The notes beneath the pieces were generated by a model. It saw nothing but the letters and a program-made list of their open reading frames with translations, ran no database searches and was not told where the DNA came from. From Ascaris suum (taxonomy: Eukaryota > Nematoda > Chromadorea > Rhabditida > Ascarididae), in contig CM024169.1 of assembly GCA_013433145.1 (NCBI GenBank), forward strand, positions 9,742,817 through 9,806,816: 64,000 bases of DNA, read 5' to 3'. Below, piece by piece: positions 33,469 through 44,773 of this stretch (position 1 is the stretch's first letter; every line of letters starts with the position of its first letter). The position numbers and the translations under genes are program-made.

Positions 33469-36400
33469 GACTTAACCTTCCTGCCCCCTATTTTGAGCAA
33501 AATTTCAATTCACTAAATATTCTTTTAAAATATGCAACTTTCCTTCTTCCCAGTGTTTGGTAGACGCCATTTGCGCTCTTTTTCCTAAAAATTTGGGAAA
33601 TTCGAAACTCGTGACTGATTCCGTGCCAGCTATAGACGAGCTTAATTAAGAGCTGCTCGTTTGTGACTCAGTTAATTATTTAAGCGAATAACGGATTAAT
33701 ATAGACCACATCATAGCCACTTGTGTTATTTAAATGATAATATTCTAAGCAACAACATTTTCTAACTGGCAATGATAATAATTGTCAGTGTTAATTACTG
33801 TTATTATATGGTGCATATTTTGAAGTACTTTTTTTATTGTTTTCGGAAGAAAGTGAAGATGGGTGGAAACTCCATAGAACACTTCGAAGAGACTTGCTTA
33901 TCAAACAATGCGAGAGTTTTGCGGAAACGGGTCCTGATATGACGGTGTTTTTCAAATAATAGCGATACGCTTATCAAGGCGTTATGGCAAATTATTGCAG
34001 TGCTGATAACTTCTCAGTGAAATTCAGGGAATTAACTGTTCTTCCCCACTCATATCAATTTCAGTTATAGACTCTGCATTCGATAGTACAATAAACACTT
34101 ATAGGATGGGTTTTTATTTTATCAATAGCTTCTAGAAGATTTAAACGAGATGAGCAGAGTTGGCGCATGCTAGCATGTTGGTAGAGTGCAGAAAAATTGA
34201 TGCGTTATGACAAATTTTACCTAACCATGTAACATTTTTCGATAGAAGTGTGATGTTCCTTGTGAATGACAGCAACTCCTTATCGTCCAAAGAGGTTGTG
34301 GACGTTTCAATTAAAAGTCGGCGATAGGACGGGTGATTGGAAGAACGGGTGAGGGAAGGGGGAAACGAGAAACGTTTTTGGAGGATACCGAGTAATTTCG
34401 AGATGCAATTCTGCAGTTTGTGACATATGCGTGTCCAATTATCTATAAGCAATCTAAACTTAGACATCAAATGCAGTAGCATCTTGATGCATGAGGTCAT
34501 TTTTGAGGATTTCGCTATAGCACAGAGGTTATTCCACCATAGTTTGTTTTATTAACTTTCGAAAAATGAAACAATCGGCCTTTTCTACAAGACTGAAAGC
34601 ACACTGAAGGAAGTGAAAAAAATTCTTGTCGAAGTGTTTGAATAGCTGAAAAGAACCGAAGATTCCGAATTCGATTGCTGCTACAGCAAGCGGTAAATGT
34701 AAACTTAATCGGGAAACTCTCCTCACTTCTTTAGAATTTTCAGCGAAAAAAATGAGAAGTCGGAAAACACGGAAACATTTTCCGGAGTATTGCTATGTTC
34801 TGGTCATCACGTCGATCCGTATTGGCCGATTCCATTTCCCGGTCAGAGCGATTTCAAAGGTGAAATTCTACACTCTCACGACTATAAAGATCCGATTCGA
34901 TTCGAAGACAAGAAAGTTGTTGTGGTCGGGATCGGAAATTCTGGTGGCGATATCGCCGTCGAGTTGAGCAAAATCGCTAAAAAGGTTGGTGGCGGACTTT
35001 CTAGCTCACGCAGGACTTTGAACGACCAACAACTAGGTTCTGCACAAATGTAAAAAAAAAGCTATCAAAGGTGGCAGCCCATTATTACGACACAGCATCC
35101 GCCATTTTTTGCTTTGATGTAGAAAAATCTTGCTAACGGGCGAATTCCTGGGCAACTTTATTGAAAAGTTTTGCGATTGTATCCTTTAAATTTGTTTTGG
35201 GAATTTTTTCTGAGGAATTCATGGGAACTTTTCTGCTTCGATTGCTTTTACTCTTCACATATCTTGAAGATGATGTGATATTTGCAAACATATGCACGTG
35301 CAAATGTCACGTGCTTTTTCCTTTATACGTTGGAAAATTTGGTGAAGTACGTTGGCCATTCATTTCAATCGTCAATGATCAACGACTCTTTCGGAAATAC
35401 CGCGTTTGTCAAACTTTATTCGACAGATTGCGGGCACTTTCAATTGACAGACTGTCTTGCCGATCAATTGAAAAGGTGGCGTTCAAACCACAAGCTCTGG
35501 TTGATCCCTGATTCAGTCCGACTCCGGTAAATGTCCCGAGCCGGAGACCAATTCTGTCCTACTTTTTGCAGTGGCACACTTACGTGAAGTAAGAAAAAAT
35601 CACTTCCAAATAGCGGTTGCTAAAGTCCCCCTAATTCTGCTGTCTGCTTGGTAGTAACTAAATCCAGATTCATCACAAAAGAACTTTGTCATATTACCGT
35701 AGCAGCCATATTGGGTGAGTGAGATGTATACGAATGTGAAGGTATGCTATTCTTTTATCAACCATGAGAAGGTGTCAAAGGTATTGTCCATTCAAATTTT
35801 GGCGTTCAACTGAATGTGCCTTGTGAGTGAAATATTGAAGACATACCATTTTAGGTTAGCTCACATGTTAATCAACCGATAGAATATAACTTCTTACAGG
35901 ATACTAAACTACAAACACAGAAACAACCAGGAGAATAATCTTAACGTGTTTTTCTTTTAAGTTATATCATTTTATCGGTCTTCTTATGTGCAGGTATACC
36001 TGGCAACACGGACTGGCTCATGGGTCATGAATCGGGTATGGCGTGATGGAGAGCCGGTCGACCTTGTTTTCATTAACAGATTTGCGTTCGCAATGAAGTC
36101 TTGGGCACCATCCTCGGTAAGTGCACCTTTTGGATTTATCTTCTAAACAATTATAGGAAAATTTCCTGACGATTTGGGGTATTCCATTGAAAATTTAACT
36201 TAACCATTTTTTAGAATCAGTTATATGCGAAATTTAAACGAATGTCTTGAAAGTGAATACATCGTAATTGGAATTCTCCTCTTGTCAACCACTGTGAACA
36301 AAGAGTGAAGGTAGCGTAAAATTGGATTGTCCTATGTATTTCAACTAAGTGATAGCACTGATGTATCAGCGTATCAAAAAAAAAACCCACATTGCCCCAA

Positions 36401-39400
36401 AACGAACGGAGAAACGCGCCAGTGGAGCTGATACGATATGAGCTTTTGCTTTCCATTACCTAACCAGCTGCTCTCGTGCATTGCCAACAAATAATGAACA
36501 TGCGAAATAATGATTTTACATTTCAGTCAGTTCGCAAGTCTACTGCAAAAGATTTTTTTTGCGAATCTGTCGTACCAGAACCAGTGACTTTTCACTTTCA
36601 AATGCTAGTAACCTTTTTCGAAGTTCATAAAATATAGCATAAGGGATCAATGAGTCATGCACAACTGTGACCCTTCAGCCTCGTCGCTCAGTGCTTCATG
36701 AGTTCAAACCAACGCAGGCAGGCATGCAGACACATACGCACAGAGACAACTGCGTCATAATCAGGTCTTGTGCTTCTGCATAACAGTATTTTATGCAAAG
36801 CATAACATGCACAAAAAGATACACACTGCTTGCGAACAGCATTTTACGCTAACCATAATAAAAGACGTATTCGGAATCTAATTTGCATATTTTCCGTCAC
36901 ATGTGGTCGGTCGTTTATTCCTCTTCGGTTTATCAAGTATTGAAGACGCATCAATGGCGCTTCAAATCTGCGCCGAAATCCTTCTCCGCGTTTACATGCA
37001 CAAACGTATATTATGACAATGTCGTGTCTGTGCGTGTGTGTGTGTTCTCCAATTCCGACCCAAAAATCATCTAAGCCAGAGTCAGAAAATTTGCTAAGTC
37101 GAGTGAGACGCAATGCCAAAATTTATGTTGATTTCAAACAAGTCACTGAGCTTTAGAACTAGAACAAACTGCATGCATTTCATACCATTCCACACTTCGT
37201 TCATATCGATCGAGTAGTCAAAAAAGATCAATTATTTAGGTTAACGAAATATTAGAAAAAATGCATTCTGCCGGTTCCTCTAGCATGCTTCTCCGTTTGT
37301 TTTAAATATAGGAAAGCACTCTGTAAAAATAAACTTCACTTAACTTCAAGTGAAAATTGCCTTAGAACTATATAAAAGTAATTGTTTAGTTTAATAAACG
37401 TCTCTGCTCAAAACTGCAGCTTTGTTGATTCAGTAAATGGTTGTTTCCATGCACACTGCACAAATATGCTTGAAGTTAACAAATCGTATGCTCGAATATA
37501 ACGTTAGCAAACGATTTGATCACGGACGCTATGGACTTAAGCCGAAACATCGTTTTCTTCAAGCGCATGTTACTGTCAACGACGAACTGCCGAATCGAAT
37601 CGCATCAGGCACCGTTGTGGTGAGTCTGACTCTGAATATTGACTCATTTATGAAACAACCACCATAGAAAATCCAATAATAATGAAATCAAATAGGTTAG
37701 AGGACCCCTCTCAACCGTCTAAGTATTTTGGCACTAAAATTTCACTGCGAAAACTACTTATTGATGGGTTCGCTGTTTTCTATGCCTTTTGACAGTTGTT
37801 TGCAAATTTACGCAGAAAGTGCGTCATCATGGATCACATAAGAAAACGCATAGACGATATTGCTTCGTTGCTTTCTGAAATATTTCTGCAAAATGTCTGT
37901 TTTAGCGGCTTAAGTGCTCGTATAAGTACGTAATTGATATGGTGTAAATGTTCGAATAATAGTTAACTTAAGACTTCCTGTAATGGAAATAACCTGCTTG
38001 AAACTCATACTACAACGCTGCAAAGGTAGTGGCAATTTCGAGAATGTACAAAGGCTAAAAATTAGCCCACAATTCGTTTTCAGGTCAAACCGAACATCGG
38101 ACGGTTTCGCGAGCATTCTGTAATATTCGAAGACAACTCTATAGTTGATGATGTGGATGTAGTAATCTACGCCACCGGATATTCGTTCGGATTCCCAATG
38201 CTTGAAGAGGGCAAGCTGATCCCCGTCGACGAAAACAGAGTCAACTTATATCAGTATATGTATCCACCACAGCTCTCACCGAAGGTTTGTCGTTCTTCGA
38301 GTGGAAATGTTAGCCGACTGCATAGGATGAGGTAGAAAGGGAAAAAAAGAAAAAAACAGGGAGTCTGATATGCCCATATATCTAGTGATGGATACCTTTG
38401 CGTCCATTATAGTCTTTGATTGCTGCTGTGACTGCCTCAACAAACACGCTTTGACCGAACTGCCCTTCGACAGCTGCAGTCGTCCAGATATGCCGACTGC
38501 ATTCTGCGTTTGTGATTTCGCTTCAGCTCCTGCGTTTCCAGTCAATTTGCTTCATATAAGGAAGCCATGGCCAGAGGCTATCGTTCGGAATAAGGTCGTG
38601 GTGTTCATCCGGGAGTGAACGCACCAGGGGTAACGCTGTTTCACTCTTGCGTAGGTGGCGATTGATTCATCAGATGAGTGTCAAAGCGTGGTGCTGGAAA
38701 CATACCTTAACATGAACGAGTGGTGCCGTCGCCGTCCATCTCACTGCATCCGTAAATCTGATTCGATTGAAGCTGCCGCTCGAGCTGTGGAAGTGATCAT
38801 ATCGACATCGCATAACTTTCGTTTAATTATTTTCTGATAAGTGATCATATTGACATTTTGTATGTTTGCATCATATCGGACAAAGCCCATTTACAGAATA
38901 CACTAGCGGTGATCGGACTTATCCAACCAATTGGATCGATAATGCCTATATCGGAGATGCAGTGCCGCGTCTTCTGTGAAGTAATTTCGAGAAGAGTAAC
39001 GCTTCCAGATGCAAATAAAATGCAGAAGAATATCGATAAGAAACGAAAAGATATGGCTAAGGAATTCATCCCTCGTCGAAGACACACTATTCAGGTAAGT
39101 GCTTACCAGCTCACTTGTAAGCGTCGAAGGATGCTGAGGAGAGCCCAGCACGTTTTCAACGTTCATTTACCCTCTTTATTGCTTCAATTTTACTATCGCC
39201 TTTGTGGTTTTTATTATCCTTCAGTTTATGGCCAGTATTTTAACTTTGGGAATAGGCATTTTATTATCCAATAAAGTCATTAGTGGTCGTTCCGTTCAGA
39301 GGAATAACAAGACCTCAGAATTCGTGACATCGTGATGTGGTAAGCAATTTACAATCGTTGCTCGAATTTAAAACATTCCATATATCCTCACTCATTGTCC

Positions 39401-40676
39401 ATGTGTCTCACTGCAGCGCGATGCAAATCGCAATTCATCTACCTCCCATCTGAAACACCAGACAATGCTTATGCTAAATTCAATAAACTTGTTTAAGTTA
39501 ACAGGATCTTTGCTTGAAATATGTTAAGGCAGTTTGCTGAAATATGAGGCTAAGTTAACGCAGGTTAACGCGGTTTACATTTGATAAATCGTGCACATTA
39601 CACAGCTTTTTTATCACGAATCATTCTGATATTTAGGTATATTACGTTAGTTACATGGACGAGCTGGCGAAATTAATTGACGTAAAACCGAAATTGCTGA
39701 AATATTGCCTCACCGATCCTAGTTTGGCACGAGTATTGCTCTTCCATGGATTAGCACCATATCAATATCGCCTTAACGTAAGTATCAAGAAGTCTTTTGC
39801 TTAGAAGCTGGATTTTCATCACTGATGCCGCTCGTTGAATACTAATGTTTTTGTTGCCGTTGCAAAACATTCACATGCATCGCTCGCACAATGAACAACC
39901 GTCTCTCTGTGGCACATTTATCTGTCTATAGAAGTAAACATTGCTTAAGAAATTAAGTAAAAGATGAAAGAGGAATAAAACCCAGGTTTTGTCAGCAATG
40001 CTTTCTTTGCGGTTGTTTCGACGATTGTCACAAATAACGACGTTGATATGCCCAAGAGGTGTTCAAACAACAATTTGGGTTTGGCAACAATGGGAGGACG
40101 CCTTGCCGACATACCGTGTAGTTTTGCTTTTCTTCTCCCTCCCTATTTCGCAAACACTTGTTTTTTTGCGAAGCTGCTTTCTCCAAGTATGAAGTGCGAA
40201 GCATGGAAACAAAACTGGCAAGTGCCGTCATTTCCTTTCAAATCTTCCAAGTAGACGATTTTTCCGATTAAAAAAAAAGAAACGACGATTTCTGTCGATG
40301 TTTGAAAAAAAGAATAAATTTCACCGCCGAAGAAATTCCTTTCAGTCTCCATTATTTGAGAGAAATTTCCGAAATAAAAGCTATATGTCAGTGACTCCTT
40401 TCTGAAGAGTTTTTTCGCCGAATAACAATACTCGGAAGTTGTTAACTTGTATCTAAGTTGAACCTATACCCAACGTTGGTGATTTTTCCTCTCCAACAAA
40501 GTAATCAATAAATGTATAACTTTAAGGGTCCAAACAGTTGGCCAGACGCGAGGAAAACATTGTTAGGAATGGACAAAAGGATATTCGAGGCAACAAGAAC
40601 GAGAAGAACCAAAGAGACACTGAAATCAAAACCTTTCAACAAATTCATATATTTCTTCACAAATCTCCTCCTTTAG
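31648..40676 (+). CDS. fmo: Flavin-containing monooxygenase, complete, nine exons
   Basis: An FAD- and NADPH-dependent enzyme that oxygenates soft nucleophiles (N- and S-containing metabolites and xenobiotics) at the ER membrane. Exons: 31648-31789, 32991-33240, 34744-34984, 35994-36116, 37476-37619, 38084-38284, 38897-39094, 39637-39777, 40527-40676. All phases agree and give 529 aa, the usual family length. FAD site GAGASG is at residues 7-12, with acidic E30 and DIGGLW at 34-39. The FMO signature F-x-G-x3-H-x3-Y is at 168-178, NADPH site GIGNSG at 193-198 and YATGY (FATGY motif) at 329-333. The C terminus is hydrophobic (FIYFFTNLLL), as in ER-anchored FMOs. The start is the ATG just before the FAD motif; an upstream in-frame ATG at 31567 would add 27 residues not typical of the family. 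The exon 5 acceptor (TTGAAG) is weak; the TTTCAG-like site upstream would put a stop in frame. No key residue is missing. Confidence 0.95.
32478..32487 (+). repeat. Poly-C run (10)
   Basis: A homopolymer of ten C in the first intron of the monooxygenase gene. Confidence 0.95.
33440..33468 (+). repeat. Poly-C run (29)
   Basis: Twenty-nine consecutive C in the second intron of the monooxygenase gene. The complementary G run could form a quadruplex, and such a run is often mis-sized in assemblies. Confidence 0.95.
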
Positions 40677-40774
40677 TGTACACTACTCACTCATTGTTTT
40701 CATGTAGTTATTGGCCTTCGTTGTATACGACTGCTGCTGCAGTTGCATACCTCTAATCTTATAAATCCTCAATG

Positions 40775-40780
40775 AATAAA
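40775..40780 (+). promoter_or_regulatory. Polyadenylation signal AATAAA of the fmo gene
   Basis: A perfect AATAAA about 100 bases after the stop codon at 40674-40676. It is the first such hexamer downstream, giving a short 3' UTR typical of nematodes. Confidence 0.7.
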
Positions 40781-41497
40781 ATCGGTAACTTTCACATCTA
40801 TCAAACCATTCATTCTACGACAGTACTTGTCAAGTGCTACGCTGAAGATATTTCAATGAATAAGGCTACTCAAGTTTTTGTAAATGGAGGTATGCAGTAA
40901 TCATCTTTTAACAAACATTAAAAATGATCCCAACTCCTTTCCACCTAAATAGCTCCCATTATATCACCGAACGTAGAAACTCTATCCTATAATCACAGTC
41001 ATCACGAAAAAAGTGTAAATGTTGAGAAAAGAAAAGCGAACACCTTCAAATATCTATTCAGCAATGACTTATGCTCAGGTGCTCACGCTATTCATATACG
41101 GTGATTCTCATACTCATGCAAAGGAGACGTTAGTAGTTTCGAAAATTGCAATTTTGTCGTAATAATTGAAGCTCGTCTCCTATGAGATCTTTTATGAAAT
41201 CCGCAACGTCACATGCACTCAAAATGGGCGCTCCTCACATTCTTACAACAATTCTGGAAAGAACCCATCGATTTTAGTTCTTTCAATGACAAATTAAATT
41301 ATTTTTACGATGGTTATCGCCCTTGTTTGCATATTTCTAACTTGCATATTTATTAATTGAGAACGCCAAGTAGTTCCGAGATGTTTTTATTGCTAAATTA
41401 ATAAAACTCAAGTAAAATGTTATTCAAATGCTTGAAATGATAAACAACTTTCCTTAGAGGCAATGCAGTCCATAAACTTCGCTTTTCATTTCGGCCA

Positions 41498-41746
41498 TCA
41501 TCGAACTTCCGTTAACACAATCATTTTCGACGGCTTGCCACCGTGCACACTCAACGATCTTATGTTGAAAGCCAAATTTGCATATTTGCAAAGTTCTGTA
41601 GCTCCCATCTCCTCCTTATATAGAGGACTCAGTGCTGATTCCTCGTCGCTCACATTTGCTCTTACCGAAAGAGGTCGTCTTCGTATCGTGCTCCGACGCG
41701 GTTGGTTTTCTGAGTTTTCGCAGAATGCCGAAAGTTTTGTTATCAC
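41498..41746 (-). CDS. Possible exon of an unknown - strand gene
   Basis: The - strand frame is open with a hydrophilic, Arg/Ser/Glu-rich peptide containing RRSTIRRRPLSVRA, SDEESALSPLYKEE and LSVHGGKPSKM. Roughly 60% of codons begin with a purine, against about 45% for the overlapping + strand frame, which favours this strand. Possible splice sites include a CTCAG acceptor before the Asn-Gln-Pro-Arg stretch and a GTAAGA within the frame, so the exact limits are unclear. No family is recognised. Confidence 0.28.
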   Translation of the reverse strand: MITKLSAFCENSENQPRRSTIRRRPLSVRANVSDEESALSPLYKEEMGATELCKYANLAFNIRSLSVHGGKPSKMIVLTEVR

Positions 41747-41918
41747 TGGCGGTCAGCTAGTGGAGATGAAAGAATCGGGCTGATATGTAAAGAGATCATA
41801 TATGCAAATAGGCTAGCGGATGCGGAATGCATAGAGGACGAGCATTAAATGCGAAAGACACCGGCAACGCATCCGTCTGCTGATGATAAATAACTTCCGC
41901 GAGATTGTTCACTACCTT

Positions 41919-41935
41919 CCCCCCCCCCCCCCCCC
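41919..41935 (+). repeat. Poly-C run (17)
   Basis: Seventeen consecutive C, followed by a run of A. It interrupts the long - strand open frame as a glycine run. Confidence 0.95.
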
Positions 41936-42486
41936 AAAAAAAGATTACATCGAAGGCGGAAATGTGGTATCCTTTCACCTGCTGGAATTGTAGCGCACTT
42001 TCGCTATAAAAATTGATAGGAAAGTTCGAGGAACCGTGGAAGACGCCGAAACTAAGGCACATTTCAACTATATGCAACTCTTTAGAAGAAACCAAACGAC
42101 GAAGGATGTACACAGGATAAAGTACAAAGAAGGAGCGCATAAAAATTGTGCGCTTTTCCAACCACAAAAATTCACTAAGCTCCTCGGTTTTTTTCAAATT
42201 ATGCGCCCGCCATAGCAGTGATCCGATTATACGGTAGTCGGTCACCGTGTACACTACGATTTCTCGCGATTTTGAAATAGAAAACAGAGACATATTGTGG
42301 CGATTCCCTCAATTATTGCCTCTTTAGTTTTATGTTACTTTATTTGCAGATATGTATCAACTAATATTTCTTACTTCTTTGTGCTTAAGTGTTGACGCCA
42401 AATGCTCGCAACTGATCGTTCGCTCTGCTGTGAGATATTTCATTTCAATTCGTGCAATACTTTCAACACGGTCAAAATTACATCAC

Positions 42487-42660
42487 AAAAATAAATAAAT
42501 AAATAACAGATAAACAGACGAACAAATAAATAAGTACCTAATAAGTAAACAAATAAGTGAATAAAAAACAAACAAATAAACGAATAAATAAACAGGTATA
42601 TAGATAATTAAATAAACGAGTGAAAAAATGAACAGACAGATAAATATGTTGAATAAACAA
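42487..42660. repeat. Degenerate (AAAT/AAAC)n tetranucleotide repeat
   Basis: About 170 bases are built from imperfect four-base units such as AAAT, AAAC and AGAT. It is an old, mutated microsatellite. The - strand frame across it encodes only Leu/Phe/Tyr/Ile-rich low-complexity sequence. Confidence 0.9.
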
Positions 42661-43107
42661 AGAGGTGAGCACAAAATCAGTGGATAGTAAGAAAAGCACA
42701 TGAAAGAAGAGGACAATACGTGAAATCGAGAAAAAATCACAAGGCCCATAAAGGTCAAATACCGCCTTTCATAACCCCGTGCGATCTTACATAGCCAGGG
42801 TGAGAAGGAAGGATATCACAGCCAAATCTAGGAGAAAGAGGGATTGAAACCTTATCCCATTCCTTAAAATATTGCTCCTGTGCAGTAAAATACCGCTAAA
42901 ATGCCATTGAGCACTCAAGAGGTTGGTCAACATCCGTAGCGGTGGGCATGTTACCAAGTCCCCATGTCACTATTTTTCTCTCAAAGGGTAAAGTCATTAA
43001 CAAAAGAATAAATATTAATTGCTTCAGATGCAATAGAAAACTGATTGGTGAAACATTTCTTGAAATTTGCAAGACTGCACAACGGAAAAATTATTAGACT
43101 TTTTCAG

Positions 43108-44773
43108 AACACAGAGGTGGGACATCCCTTAAAAAGTGTTGACGAACTCATGAGCAGCAAATTCCAGGTATTAAAGAAAGTTAACAACTCTATTCCTTTA
43201 TCTCGCCCATCTAAAGGTAATTCCTCGCATAAAGTTTCTAGTACACGAATTTTAGCATCTATCATATACCCTTGTGAAGATCCGCTTTGCTATGAGTTCC
43301 TCTGAGGTAGCAGGCCTAGATCTGAGCTAATGGGTGGATCTTGTGACCACCATCTGCTTCAGTGACTCTTCGACTTGAGTACTGTTTTGCTTTGTTTTCG
43401 TATTTTGTTTAATATGTACGATTTACCCCTTGGTAACAACTCACGACCACAGCCATTTTGCTCTGTACAACGTGACAGCATGTAATAAGCATGCGATGAT
43501 TGTATGTCTGAAGGTTTATAACTGGAAGATAACGAACATGATAAAATGAAATGCCTCACAAGCACAACTTTTTCAATCTCGATTAAATATTTGAAGCCTC
43601 AATCAAGGAGATGCATAATGGAGCATCGTTGAAAGAAAAGCTCCTTCCTGATGGTCTCGACAACTCATTCTCGATGAAGTTTAACAATACGCTCACTGAC
43701 TTCTCTGGCAAGCAATGGACATCGGTGCATAAATTGTCCTTGCCGTGAGTTCATGTCTGTTGATGTGCATCGCTATTCAGTTATTGTAAATTCGCACTAC
43801 GTGAGTATCTTGCAAATCAGTCTGCTTATCCATGAATGCGTGCAGGTATATAGACCCGATTTGCATCTTTGCCTGTCATATTCAGATTTCTGGTTAACTT
43901 TTTATTTAGGATGTTTGGCCGGAATGGTCGTTATAATCAAATTTTGGGACATTTGGCAGAAAGTGTAATTTTGCATGAGCAAATGAAGTAGTTCCTAATA
44001 AATGTTCTATTGAAACTCAATTAGCAAGCATGCTCATAGCTTACCTCTTAATTATGGCTATCGGTTATGAATGCAGCGCTGCGGAAAATTTTAGAAATGT
44101 GACGTCATACATAATAAAGTGTTCAGAAGACACTTGAAATTTCAAAACATCACAAATTGCAGTGAAATCGTCCGTTCGACTGCATTCTGTATGGTCGGCC
44201 TCAGCACTGGATGTACGCTGTACCTCATCGCATTACTGATTCAACGCTTGATGAGCACTGATGAAGCTTTGGAGGTGGGCAATATCTGACTCACAATTGT
44301 CGCTTTATTTTCAAACTTGTAGACAGAGGGTATTAAAAGGAAAGTGGTGATTTACAAAAAAATTCCGTTTCTGTCTACTTACAAAGATGAGAATAACTCG
44401 TCAGATTTTTGTCTGTTTCACTTGAGATATCCATAGGCAAGCCGGTGGAACAACTCTCGCTTATGAACACTGCAAACCAATCACGATAAGGCATTTTTCG
44501 GTTTACAGGAAACGTCGCTAAAAGTAGTTTCCTAATGAAAGCACATCTGAACATCCCTTTATTGAACTCTAACTACTGAACTGAAATTAAAGTGCGAAGC
44601 TCATGGCAAATGTCTAAATGGCTACTTTCGCATTGCAGAAAATCCGCGAAGATATAGCTTCTGCGCCATCTTCCGAGCATGAAGCGTCCACAGTGTCCCA
44701 GGACGTGAAGAAGGAGCAACCTCAACTCGTGAACGTCAGGGCCAAGAAAAAGAACAAGCATAAGAAGAATTGA
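43108..44773 (+). CDS. Unrecognised single-pass membrane protein, 3' exons
   Basis: Four exons join in phase: 43108-43216, 43597-43744, 44163-44274, 44639-44773, encoding at least 167 residues. The first acceptor is a strong CTTTTTCAG. The protein starts in a soluble region (VGHPLKSVDELM about residues 4-15; LKEKLLPDGL about 48-57), with an acceptable N-glycosylation motif N-N-T at 66-68. One hydrophobic segment follows at about 92-115 (VGLSTGCTLYLIALLI), then a polar stretch and a Lys-rich end (AKKKNKHKKN). This layout suggests a type I ER or plasma-membrane protein with a short basic cytosolic tail. An alternative exon after TTTATTTAG at 43910 was rejected because it breaks the phase. The 5' exons were not found, and I do not recognise the family. 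The gene lies about 2.4 kb after fmo on the same strand. Confidence 0.65.

Larger units (their letters stand above)
40781..43107. other. Interval between fmo and the membrane-protein gene; exon candidates only
   Basis: The 5' exons of the membrane-protein gene should lie here, but none joins it in phase. A strong acceptor-like TTTCCTTAG at 41457 precedes an ATG at 41463, and that + strand frame is open to 41781, but it lacks a good donor before its stop. The - strand of the same stretch looks more protein-like and is listed separately. A 165-codon - strand frame (41796-42293) has no recognisable family. Confidence 0.4.

Noticed and set aside
43911..43974. Exon after TTTATTTAG encoding a peptide starting MFGRNGRYN in the membrane-protein gene
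   Set aside because: It joins the upstream exon in phase, but neither possible donor leaves the two bases needed by the next exon. Skipping it gives a perfect phase join.
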